A stretch of DNA of 64,000 bases, from positions 679,220 to 743,219 of the forward strand of contig NW_005434665.1 of the NCBI RefSeq assembly GCF_000315625.1. Reading direction: 5' to 3'. Source of the DNA: Guillardia theta CCMP2712 (Eukaryota > Cryptophyceae > Pyrenomonadales > Geminigeraceae). Positions 1 to 10,919 of this stretch are shown piece after piece. The notes beneath the pieces were generated by a model. The model was not told where the DNA came from, ran no database searches, and saw only the letters and a program-made list of their open reading frames with translations. Numbering within the stretch: position 1 is the stretch's first letter; each line of letters begins with the position of its first letter. Both the position numbers and the translations under genes were made by a program.

Positions 1-3000
1 CATTGTCGACTTTCTTGAGACCTGTGATTCAAGATCGACTTCATAAACCAATGTTGGAAAAAAACTTGGCCATTCAATTCCACATTCTCAACAAATGAAA
101 GCAGCATTTTCTTCCCCCGTCGCCACCCTTCTTCTGAAAAACTCAATTTCTGTTTGATCAAGGATACCCAATCATCGATTTGCGATAAGTCCCAACAATG
201 AATGACGCAATCAAGAAGAATTCGCAATGCAAGGCTAACGGAGCTTCTGTCCGCCTCTCCTTTGTTTGCAAATCTGCACAATTTCTTCGCAAAGCTGAGG
301 TAATCAATGTCGAATATTTGTTTGTCTCTGTAAAATCTGATGTTCTCTTCCCACACATTTTGAAGAATTTCAAGCGGAATGGGTACAGATACACCATGCT
401 TCGTCATACACTTTTTTCGTTGATCATCCGTTGTCATAGACCTTTTCTCGTAAAAAAGCATGTATGCGCTGTACGTACGTGAGACCAGCTTAGTATGTGA
501 CCGCGAAGAGTCCATCGGATCAAGTTGCTGTATGCATTCACTACCACCATAGCATGCAGGACCGATGTCCTTTTCATCAAACAACTCGACATTAGTATCA
601 TTGAACAAATACCACTTTGCGGAATCATTGTCTCCGTCGAGGGAAACTGGTTTTCTTTCCTTGATGTAGCTGTAGTAATGTCCCGAGTCAGCTGTACCAG
701 TGTGTACCAAAACTCCTACCAAGTCATAAAGCGATTCATCATCCCCTTCCATCTCTTCAATTGCTTTAATTGGATCATTCCCATTCTTTAGAGCATCAGC
801 AGCAACCTTTTCCCGCCTTTCAATCCCCTGTATGGTATATGGATCCATCTCTAGAGTAAGAGGGAATTCACAACAGTCGTTCACCTTGACTTTTTTCATA
901 AAGTCAAGATCAAACTCAAAACGTTTCAAATGCAATATCAGGGTATTGGGAAGCTCCTTGATACAAATTCGCTTCACAGCGTCTACTTTTCGATTTGCGG
1001 CTTCGCACAAGTACTTGTTATCGCCTTCCAGAGCTTCGCCTTCCACATACAAATTCAAAGATTCGAGAATACTCCTTTTATGCTTTACCTCCAATTGTAA
1101 AGTATAGAAACTTTCTTCCCTCTCTGATTTGTAGGGATTGTCCCCGCCATACTCAATATCTCCAACTTTCACATTTTCTTTGCAGATGATTTGATGCACA
1201 ATTTTGCCGCCGAAGCAATCTCGAAGCAAGTTCTTCTGAGGAGTTTTCTTCAAAGATTCCTCCATTTTTTCGAATAACATATTTAGATACTCATCTACAT
1301 CCATTTGTTGGGTGATATTCAAAGGTTGACCATCATAATCTGTAAAAACCTGACAAAATTCCCAAGTATCATAAAACTGCTTATCACTTTCTTGCAAAAA
1401 GCTGAAAAGACATTGCAGCTGATACATCAGACCATTGAACTGCCCTGTATTCGTATCAACTTGCAACAAATTTCGTCGAAACTCTGGGACATAAAAGAGC
1501 TGTTGAATCAACGAATTCATATAACAGGTTGCACCAAGGTTCCTGAGCCCAACATATCCACATGGAGCTTTGTCAAGTTGCCAAGGGCGATATAAGTACA
1601 AAGAACGGAACTCTCGCCTGTCATGCAGCTTCAGCAAGCAATTGAGCACATCGTTTTGATTATTTTGACAATCTTCAACCATTGCACTGAGCAGGTCAAA
1701 TGCTGTTTCACGGGTTCTTGGAGTCTTGCACTTGGGTGGGCTAACAAGCTTCCTATCTTCCACTGCAGGCAAATCAAACAAGCAATCGAATATGAGATAC
1801 TTGATAAAATCATTCGAGGCGGGAGATTTGAATACAGTATTCTTCAAGTGAGGAGTAAGCTTGATAATTGATTTCAAGGTTATCATGTATCCCTGCAACA
1901 CAATATCCTCTTCCTTTGAATATCTTGTTTCTTTGATCTCGCTGGTCCTGATGCAGTTTACAATCTCCTTTACAGCAATGTCAAAAAAAGGATTGAGTGC
2001 AGTAACCCAGTCTTCACTGCGAGGGAGAAGTCCATTCAAGAGCTCAAAATAGTCGCTGCACGTTGTTGGATATTCCTTTACAGTATGAATAATTTCGAGC
2101 AAATTTTTCATGAAGAAAAAGTGCGGATGGATACAAGATTGATTATCCGAAGGCTCTTCCAGATTCATAGGATCCTTACTCCAAGCTTCAGAATTAATTG
2201 AGCAACCTCGCATAATTTCCGCAACAATTGATTGTCGGACGTTGTCACATGAGGTCGCAAGCAGAGTATCTTTCATCCATACTCCGAAATTCTTATATGT
2301 ATACAAATAGCGTACGCAAAGCGGTATTCGAATAAAAATTGATACGAGCAACTTCATAGCAATGATAGCAACAGTTTCTAATCCCTTTACAACACAAACA
2401 CTTTTGCAGGATGACTGGGTGTCTGGACTGACTGTAGATGAAGGTACAAGGTTTAAGAGCTCATGAATAAATTTTTCCAATTTTGTCTCGTCTTTCAAAT
2501 GCTCCTGAACATTCGAAGCTGTCATTGTTTCCTCACTTTCGATCATAATCATGTGTAAAACCTTCAGAAGCTTGGCCAGACAAGCGTGACTTTGACTTGA
2601 GTTTATGGTACACAATTTCTGTGAGAGCAGCATTTCCAGCAATTCTTTCAACCCCCCCGCGCTCAAGAACTTTGTTCTCCAGCCTTGCTTGCTTCCACAT
2701 TCATCGTCATCTAACAGTATTTCAACAATTTGTAATGCATAGAGTTGGCTGTACAATCCATCTGGTGATAATAGTTTTTTCAAGCAGGGACCAAGGTCCC
2801 TTATACTCAGTAAAAAGTTTTCGTTAGTTGGAAGCAACATTAACAATTCCCATACTTGTCCTGCAATTACTTCTGGCAATTTCAAAAATTCAAAAAGTTC
2901 ATCGAAAAAATCTTGTGCCAAAATATCATGCGGAGTCCTTATATCATTCATCATGTCGTAGAATTCAATCATTGAAGGGAGTGAAGCGTCCATCTTGGGA

Positions 3001-6000
3001 TCCCTGCAGTCAGCCCTTTTTACCCAGTGTACTGTGTCACCATCACCAATCCTTACATCAGAAATTGATCTGCCATCTTCCTTTAATTCCTTACCATGTG
3101 CAAACAAGCGAAGAGTGCGGCTGTCTTCCCCAACTTGCTTCGCAACCATTTCTCGGAGAATGGCAATCGTGAGGTTACGGTCGAACTGCAGGCACAGACA
3201 TTCATCTGTCGCCTGTGCCAAAGGTCGAATTCTGAGATTGACCCACTCGCTTCGAATTGTCCTACCATGCTTTCGCAGGAAAAGGTCTGGGTGCAATGCA
3301 CCTGTTGTCAATTCAAAGCTCTTCAGATAGTGCTTCAAAATCAAAAGGCATCGACTGATCCTCTTGAAATATATTTGATTTTTGTCAATAGCTCGCTTCT
3401 CACACTTTTTTGCTGCACCGCGCATGTGTTTCATACATGTCGAAATGTGTTCTTGCCTTTTTGCCAATACTATCTTCTCGAAATTATCTATCTGGGGCGA
3501 CACATGCTGATACAGACCATTGAGAAATGATATGGCTCTCAATGCCACAGACTCATCTGCCACACCAATTGCTACATCCCACAAATTGGAAATCCCCATA
3601 ATAGAATCGCTCGATACCACCAATTTTGGTTCACGTCCAAATTCACCTTCCAGAATACCCTCACTTCTGTTGAGAAGTGTCATGGCTTGACGAAAAAGGC
3701 TGAAAGATACTTCTGTCATATCTGCCGGATCCATAGTACAAATCAATTGGAACAAGAAGTGCAGATTAGGTAATATTGCTTTGGCAGTCCATTGACTGGT
3801 CAACAATCTTTCAAACCATCCAAAAGAAATCTCCCTCTGTCTCTCATCAATTCCTACTCTCAGAAGTGATTCCCAAAGTTTGTTCAAATGATCTGTTGTC
3901 AGCAACGATCCCTGCATCTCGAGCACAGTTGATATGAAATTCAATCTTCTTTGGAGTTGTTCCTGACGATGTAAGATCTGATTTATTCGTGGGGTGCTGG
4001 ATTGAGAATCGCAACTCCTGTTAAAGCCATTTCCCCTAGGTGTTCTTGGGGTACTAGGTAACCCTTCATCGAATTGCAAGACATTATTTCGAAAATATTG
4101 AAGGTCATCAAGAACCAGATCAAGGATCTCTTTCTCATCTTTCACGCATCCAAAGGTCGACCAGTCTACGTCTGGTTTTTTCCTCTTACTTGCTAAACTT
4201 TGAAACAAGTTATTCATCACAACAAGGCTCTGTGCGACAGATTTGTGTTCTTTCAAGTTGATAATACACCGTTTAAAATATTCTGATCGTATTGACCTGC
4301 ATTCATGTTGATCAAGCAATTTTGCAAAGCATTGTAGACAAAGATTTTGTATTTCAAGCTGGGATAGGCGGAATTCGTCTTGCAACACTTCCCACATAAC
4401 ATTGATTCCAGCAAATTTGATAGAGTCATCTATTTCACCTCGATTACTAAGCATTAAGAAGCACTGGGCCAAGCTGTTGATGAGCTGAACGTGATGAATT
4501 GTGAAACTCGAAACTGGTTGTTGACCAATCAAATGTAGCAATTTTTGAAGAGCATCAGGAGTATGTAGTAAACGAATGACTTTGCCAAGAAGTTCATGGA
4601 TCATTTTGGAAATGGATTCGTGCTGTCCAACGGAAGCATCCCACATCAACTGCACCTCTTGCTTTCCTATCCGATTACACTGAGCTAGGAATAGCAAGAT
4701 CTTACTGCATCTTTTCAGAATTTCAGTGTGGACATTCCTTATGAAAATTTCTTCCAGAATGCGATTTGATGTTAGCCAATCACACATGAAGTCAGCCGTT
4801 ATCCAAACAGACGGCAAGTCATCAACTGACATGTCATCTGGGCGACTGCAAGATCTAGCACTTAAATATTCCACGAATTCGTTGATCTCACCCAGCCCAA
4901 CCAGCCTCCTTTCCAGATAAGGAGATTTTAAGCCTTTAAGTGCAAGATCCAATCGAAATCTATCAACAACCTCCGATGAATCTCCATTCGATGTGATCTT
5001 GTATAAAGTACACAGGATTAACACAATGTCATTCAAAAACTGTGTCTCTGCTTTGACGTCTTCATCTGGAAAATTCAAAATAATTTCCTTCAATTTTGAA
5101 AATATCTTCATGAACCAATCCAAGAAGTCCTTTGTCAAGAATTCCTTAATGCTGAACAGCGGAGACAGCAAAGTCCTTATTCTACCGATTCTTGTACATA
5201 CATCATGCTGCAACAGTGCCTGCTTCAGTTTCCGAAACCCCCCGTTCCGACCAAAGGCATTGATGTTGTGTATGAAACGGCCTTCTACATTGTGTGCTCG
5301 CCCTCGCCTATTCCTTGTTTGACCTTCAGGAGAAGCCATCAGAACACAGAAATACAGCACAAAATATGACAAAAGATGAACAAAGAATTCTTACCTATTT
5401 CGGCGTATATTGCTTCCCGCATTTTGGCTTCATCCTCAAAAGCTTCTACCCCAGTTGGAGCACCATAGCCAGATATTTCTTCATGTACATCTCCGGAACT
5501 GTAGATCGATTAATAAAGCGTAGTTGCACTTCAAGACCATACCTATTCACATAAAATGGTTGATTTCTCTCCATAAAAATTTCATCCAAGATGATATGGA
5601 GCGGTTCAATTCCACATGTCAGCGTTCTCGCTATAAATATTAATGTGTGTCTGAGAAATCTAAATGCTCTATCTTCCATTTCTTCATCCAAATCCCTGAT
5701 TCGGACAGAAAATTTCAGCAATACCCCCAGTTTTACAGGGACATCTCACCCTCGCTTGAGGATGCACATAACAATCTTCGGAAGTGTCGAAGAAGCAAAC
5801 TGCATGCCCACAACATTATCGGATACCAAGTCTTCAGGATTCAAAAATTCCATGTAATCTTCCACGGCTGCTAACGCATTGCTGGGGTCGTCTGCTATCA
5901 AAGTGGAATCAGAATCCTTACAAATCGGTGTGGAATGCAAGAAACCAACCTGAACGAATAGCACTTTCGACCGCCTGTAAGTCTGCCAAAGACAAAATAG

Positions 6001-6004
6001 ACAT
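1..6004 (-). CDS. USP34/USP9X-type ubiquitin carboxyl-terminal hydrolase, 3' end outside window
   Basis: Cysteine-protease deubiquitinase of peptidase family C19, removing ubiquitin from proteins. The Cys box reads GLRNLGATCYMNS (about 1506-1551) and the His box HTGTADSGHYYSYIK (about 670-715), followed by SAYMLFYEKR, the usual end of a USP fold. A ubiquitin-like stretch (RLFAHGKELKEDGRS) lies near 3100, upstream of the catalytic core. The rest of the N-terminal half looks helical and ARM-like, as in USP9X/USP24/USP34. Start at ATG 6004 (MSILSLADLQAVESAIRS). Four introns join in frame: 5895-5949, 5696-5749, 5499-5542 and 5324-5394; from 5323 to the left edge it is one open exon. About 1,900 codons are present. 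Choosing between USP34 and USP9X orthology is not possible here; the region after the Cys box looks more USP34-like. A further 5' exon near 6070-6200 cannot be excluded. Confidence 0.9.
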
Positions 6005-7557
6005 TTTGCTTCAAGGTTTACAATATCTGTGGATACTTCCTGGATTTTCACACACTCTCTCCTTCTTTCGATAATTCGCGCTCTAATCTTCTATTCTCTT
6101 GAATTGAACACAGCAAAAAAGCATCTCCATGTGATTCCTGACAGGCTTGGCTAATACAGACGTCAAATTGCTTGCAGATAGCTCCGTTCAGTGCAATCAA
6201 CCCTCAAACGTAGAATTTCCCGAAATTCTTTTCAACACACGGAACTGCAAACAAAACCTTCGATTGTGAGATGACCTGAACCAACCCTCTTTGCCTGCAG
6301 GTGACTGAAACTTCCCTTAAATCACACGAGCACGCCGCAATCACTCAGCATCAAGCCCCCTGCACCTCCTGATTGCAGCATATCTCCCCAGACTTCCCGC
6401 CACTGCCACAAACCATGACCGAAGCTCAAGCGCGGCAACCCGGTGCTACCACCACCCCTGCTACCATCACCCCCCTTCCTAGCCTGTACCCTTTCTGTTT
6501 CTCACAGCCTTCTGTGAGTCACCGGTTAGGTTGATAGTCCAACCTGGGGTACATTGCCAACAAAGTTGTACCCCTACCATATCCATGGGAATACCCTACC
6601 TTATTCCAAGCTTCTTGCATTAACCTCACCCCTTCCTAGCTCTGCCATGTGGGGTCATAGCCCACCCCCACCCACCAGTTCTACTTTTTCTCAACCCCAA
6701 GATCTTTTTATAGTCTAGTATTAGTGGAACCCACCCTCTCATGGATGATCTCCACTACCCATTACCCCCAGATTGTCTGAGGGGCGACAGGAAAAATCAT
6801 GAGGGTTGGGGTACCCTACCCCACTCTTAGTGCCATTTTGAAGAACATATTTATTTAAAATCACCCCCACCCCTCCAAACTGTACCAATGGTACAGTATT
6901 GTAGGAGAAGGACGGGGTACGAGCTTTCTGCAGGGGTTGGTGGTCTGTCTGTTCTATTTGTACCAAGATCAGAATGCTATAGTATCAAAGCTATAGTACT
7001 CTAACATGGTACGAATCTAAAACTTTTGTAAACGTATATTTATACATTCTTTTATAGCTCATCCCTTGGACTCTTTACTAGAATTGTTTACTTATCATGA
7101 GGTCATTAGCACTTTTCGTATCACGCAAGCTTTGTCGCAGTACGGTTCCATCAGGTACTACCGTAATACCGCATCGAAATGCTGGTACACTTCTTACATA
7201 CCTGGGTCTTTGAGTTCTTTCACATTTGCTACCAAATGATAGCATGTCAACCATGAACAGTATTCTCTATCTAAAAAAATATTGTTGTAACTAAAATATT
7301 TTAGAAATTTTACTGAGCTGCTAGGAAGTCAGTACTGATTTGTTTTTATTTACAGTACTATGTACTGATCAGCAGTATACAAGGCAACAGTACTTGTCTT
7401 GTAGTGATGGCAGGGCAGCAGTACGGTACTGCCGTAGTGAATGCCATGGCCGGGCCCGGGGCCCTGCAGTCCGGTAGCACTCAGAACCGCAGCACACTGG
7501 TGCTAGCGGGGTGGGCTATGAGGGGATGTGGAACATCGAGTTGAGAGCGGCGCGGCC
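6005..7557. other. Intergenic region between divergent genes; C-rich and GTAC-rich tracts
   Basis: This is the divergent interval between the deubiquitinase and the eS12 gene. Positions 6420-6960 are rich in CCCC/TACCCC tracts. Positions 7130-7450 carry many short GTAC-centred palindromes (CAGTACGG, AGTACT, CGGTACTG). Reverse-strand frame 6070-6200 gives a plausible 45-codon peptide ending in CSIQENRRLERELSKEGES, which could be an upstream exon of the deubiquitinase. No other gene is supported. Confidence 0.5.
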
Positions 7558-8440
7558 ATGGCAGTGGGGACGATGAGGCTGATGTTAATGGTGGCGTTTC
7601 TGGTGATGACACAAGGAGGGGCTGAGGGAAGAACAGGAGCTTGTATCCCTCTGAAGCACCCACTGCTGAGAACTGCAGGTGTTTTCTTGCCTTCGTCGGC
7701 AGGAGGACGATTGATACTCCGGGGTGGTGGGGAAGATGAGGAGGCGGAAGAGGGAGAGGAGATGGGAGAGGGCGAGGGCGAGGGCGAGGGCGAGGGCGAG
7801 GGCGAGGATGTGAGTGATGGTATCATGACTCTAGAGAAGGCAATCAAGGAGGTATGATTGAAATGTGGCAACGGAAGTATACTCAATTCTCCCTTTCAGG
7901 TTTTGCATTACGCTGACATTCACTCTGGATTGGCACGTGGCTTGAAGGAAGTATGCCAGGTAAATTGATTGTGATTGTGGCTAGGAGAAGAATATTTTTG
8001 TTTCGTGGGTTGATGCAACCTCACGTTGCTTGTTTCAGTCTCTAGAGCGAGGGGACGCTCAGTTGGTGATTCTTGCTGAAGATTGCGACAACGGTTCATG
8101 CAGGGAGGTTTTCCGATTTGCAGCTGACTATTTTCGTTCTTAGATACCTACGTCAAACTTGTGAAAGCTCTGTGCAAAGAGAAGGGCGTCTACTTGATAA
8201 AAGTACCCTCCAAGGCCGACCTAGGAAAGTGGGCAGGGCAGGTGCGGCTCGACGCAGCCGGTGATCCCAAGAAGAGCTGCAGCGCTTCATCCATTTCCAT
8301 CAAGGAATTCGGAGAACAGGTAAAAGTGCTCTTTTCTTGCTGCCTTTTCATGATAGTGAATATACCATCTTCAGTCGGAGGGGCTCTCCTTCTTGTTAGA
8401 GTACATCAAGGAAAACGCGGATACTTTAGATGCCGAGTAG
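7558..8440 (+). CDS. RPS12: Ribosomal protein eS12 with signal-peptide-like N-terminal leader
   Basis: Protein of the 80S small ribosomal subunit. Five exons: 7558-7851, 7900-7959, 8039-8093, 8144-8319, 8375-8440. The spliced C-terminal part matches eS12 along its length: SGLARGLKEVCQ, LVILAEDCDN, DTYVKLVKALCKEKGV, LIKVPSKADLGKWAGQ, then an acidic end (ENADTLDAE). The 8094 donor is chosen because it restores the conserved CD..-YVKLV-ALC spacing exactly. Unusually, about 85 residues precede the family domain. They comprise a hydrophobic secretory-type segment (RLMLMVAFLVMT), a stretch with VFLPSSAGGRLILRGG, and an acidic run with repeated Glu-Gly before IMTLEKAIKEV. Cytosolic eS12 has no such leader. 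A bipartite leader fits import into a complex-plastid compartment (periplastid ribosomes); this is inference. ATG 7558 is the first in-frame ATG. The gene converges on the glycosyltransferase 37 bp downstream. Confidence 0.88.
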
Positions 8441-8477
8441 TGTTTCTAAGTTTCGAGAGAGAAAGATTCCATGTAAA

Positions 8478-10301
8478 TCACAATTCATCATTGGGTATTC
8501 TGAAGCCAAATCCCAACACTCTGCGATTGCCTTCAGATAGTGATGAACAACTCTTGTCGTCGCATTCCTCTTCGCAATCTCCCTTCTCGCGCACTTTGTC
8601 CGCTTGAGCAACTATACTTCGATAAGTATCGTGCAGTCTCTCTGTGCAAGCATCCCAGTCTTCTGCGACGGTGCAACTGTCGGAATCCCAAAGAATAGTC
8701 CCTGTCTCCTGATCTTTCAGCGTCCTCGGGGATTTGCAGTATTCCTCCCCCAACAAATTGGCACAAATCTCGACAGCCGAGTCTCTCTTATCATCGATCA
8801 ACAACAATGTTTGATTGCCCGCTGTCAACTGCGATGCGCAGACCCTAACGCCGAGCTCGCTCACGCCATTCTGATGGTTGAACGTTAGTGTCATCTGATG
8901 CCCATAGTAGCGGAACCCCTCGAACAGATCGTCCATGGAGACGTACGTCGGCCTGTGTCCATGAAGGAAGGAATTAAGGTAGAAGGCTGCCATCCCGAAG
9001 TTGGAGCTGAAGGTGAAGATCAGGTAGTCACACTCTCCGAGCAGCGCGAGATCAGTATGCACATACTCCATGGGTAGAGCACCTTCCACCTTGGGCTGAG
9101 TGATGATCCGAAACTCCTTTCCGTACTCTGAGATCATCTTTGTCACGGCACTCTTCCGATCAGAACATACGAAGATTGTCCCAACACCCCCAAAGAGCTT
9201 GCGGATGCGCCTAGCCTCGTGAATGTAGTACTTGGTCGGGAAGCGCTGTGCTTCTCGGTTCTTATCCACCCCGAGCCTCATGTGGATGCCGATGATAGGA
9301 TGCTCCCATCCCATGAGCTTCTTTTGAGCTTCGATGAAGCTCCCCAACTTTGGTTTTGGCCGATGGAGGTAATGCGTCGTCTCAGTCCACCACCAGAACA
9401 GATTGGGAGGTTCAGGGAGGAGCTTCATGGCGACTTCAGGCATCTCGAAGATGCGCTCTCGATTCTCAACTCCCCAGAGATCCCCGGAGACCCGCACGTT
9501 GGATATGGAGATGTCATTCATATCCACTCCAGGCAGGGCCCGCACGCTTTCGAGGACATTGGAGGAGGATGCACACCAGGATAGCTCTTGGAGGGAGCCA
9601 AGCTCACCCCATGGAGAACCTTGATTGCTCTCTGTCAGGTTGAAGCGCCACTTCAACTCAGAGTTGACCAGGTTGTTCTCCCAGTCAGGATTCCCTACAA
9701 CGACACGCTGTGTTTGTAGACCGAGAGACATCGCTACGCGCAACCCAAGCAGCTGTGCACCGAAACCAACGATACCCCAGGGCTCCCATATCAAGAAGGG
9801 CATCGAACGACATGAAGTTTGGGGTGGATGCTGATGGTTGTAGAGCATTTCTTGCACCTTGGGAGAATATCGTGCGAAGTCCATGGAGGGATCGATGGGG
9901 AGCTCTTCGCTGCGAATCCCAACCGCTCCTTCAGGGATGGGGATGATGCTCTCAGGAGCTTGCAGCCTCGTGATCTCGAAGGCGGTGTAGTGATCAAGCA
10001 ACCCCGGCTTGCCTGTGTCATCCAACACTTGCAAAAGAAGATGATGAAGCCCTGCTGGCAGCCCTGGCACGCCAACTCTGACGTGAACTTCCCGTGTGCG
10101 CATGATTTCGTTTCCGTTGATGGCAATCAAGACCTGATACCCTGCGAAGTGACCATGTAGATTGTACTCAAAGTAGGCATCAGCATGGTCGAAGATTTCT
10201 CCCTCGTACGGCGTTAGCACCTCAAAGTGGCTCTCTGATCTTGCAAGACATGCGGCGAAGAGGATGGAGAGCGAAAGAAGGTCAGCTCTGACCTGTCCCA
10301 T
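8478..10301 (-). CDS. GT23/FUT8-like glycosyltransferase with C-terminal NDEL
   Basis: Single-exon protein of 607 codons from ATG 10301. It opens with a signal peptide (RADLLSLSILFAACLARSES), so it enters the secretory pathway. The C-terminal half resembles the alpha-1,6-fucosyltransferase fold of family GT23: GIHMRLGVDK sits where FUT8 has its HVRRTDK nucleotide-sugar motif, FVCSDRKSAV matches the ATDDPSLL element, and LIFTFSSNFGMAAF matches the LVCTFSSQVCRVAY element. Only one of the two motif arginines is kept (R-L instead of R-R), so the donor sugar may differ. EPWGIVGFGAQLLGLRVAM near residues 190-210 resembles the GCGFGCQ region. The product ends in NDEL, a KDEL-type ER retrieval signal, unusual for Golgi fucosyltransferases. 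A GTG-initiated extension upstream was rejected. Confidence 0.75.
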   Translation of the reverse strand: MGQVRADLLSLSILFAACLARSESHFEVLTPYEGEIFDHADAYFEYNLHGHFAGYQVLIAINGNEIMRTREVHVRVGVPGLPAGLHHLLLQVLDDTGKPGLLDHYTAFEITRLQAPESIIPIPEGAVGIRSEELPIDPSMDFARYSPKVQEMLYNHQHPPQTSCRSMPFLIWEPWGIVGFGAQLLGLRVAMSLGLQTQRVVVGNPDWENNLVNSELKWRFNLTESNQGSPWGELGSLQELSWCASSSNVLESVRALPGVDMNDISISNVRVSGDLWGVENRERIFEMPEVAMKLLPEPPNLFWWWTETTHYLHRPKPKLGSFIEAQKKLMGWEHPIIGIHMRLGVDKNREAQRFPTKYYIHEARRIRKLFGGVGTIFVCSDRKSAVTKMISEYGKEFRIITQPKVEGALPMEYVHTDLALLGECDYLIFTFSSNFGMAAFYLNSFLHGHRPTYVSMDDLFEGFRYYGHQMTLTFNHQNGVSELGVRVCASQLTAGNQTLLLIDDKRDSAVEICANLLGEEYCKSPRTLKDQETGTILWDSDSCTVAEDWDACTERLHDTYRSIVAQADKVREKGDCEEECDDKSCSSLSEGNRRVLGFGFRIPNDEL

Positions 10302-10919
10302 GACAGGAGGAGAAGGAGGTCTGACGGAGAACAAGCTGCACAGGTGGTTGAAGTGGAGGAGGGACACCCATGAATGTTGGTGAAATCAGAGGGAGCCATA
10401 GGGGTGGGGTAGTGCCATTTGTGTCTGGACGAATGGAAATGTGACTGGGTGGCGGGATGAAACACGATGCTGAGGAGGAAGAGGTAGGGAACGAGGGGAG
10501 GAGGAAGAGGTAGGGAACGAGGGGAGGAGGAAGAGGCAAGCATTGATACGATGAACAAAAATGAAAGTGAGATGAGTGGCGGGATATTAGAGCTATCAAA
10601 TCCGAGAATCCGCTGACAGTTCTGGTCAGCATTGAACCTTGCATCTGACTTTGCACGGGTATGTTCATTTTAATCGGCTCAAAAATATTAAAGAGGGACG
10701 TCGTTGCTTGTTCGCTTGGCTTCTCACCACAACAGTGCGATCCTGCACACCACGTAAGAACATGTCTGTAATCAGAGGGTTCATCACCTCCGAAACTTGT
10801 CCCGCCAATCTCTCCCTTTGAACTGCAGCAGAACCGCATGTCAGCTGCGGAACGTTCTCAAGCCCTCCAAGGATCAGACCTCATGCCATCCCATGACCCA
10901 CTGCGCAGGAGAGGCTTCA
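10302..10919. other. Intergenic spacer between two minus-strand genes
   Basis: It holds the presumed promoter of the glycosyltransferase and the 3' flank of the MED17-like gene. The only structure seen is a purine-rich tandem repeat at 10474-10536. Confidence 0.5.
10474..10536. repeat. 26-bp purine-rich tandem repeat, 2.4 copies
   Basis: Unit GGAGGAAGAGGTAGGGAACG plus AGGGGA occurs at 10474-10499 and 10500-10525, with a partial third copy to 10536. It lies about 170 bp upstream of the glycosyltransferase start. Confidence 0.9.

Noticed and set aside
3083-3301. Suspected frameshift in the deubiquitinase near 3270
   Set aside because: Rechecking the base run on the plus strand (four A, not five) shows the frame is continuous through HPDLFLRKHGRTIRSEW.
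7503-7886. Minus-strand open frame antisense to eS12 exon 1 (Pro/Ser-rich)
   Set aside because: It is the complement of the Glu-Gly repeat and leader exon; composition is explained by the repeat, and it has no family resemblance.
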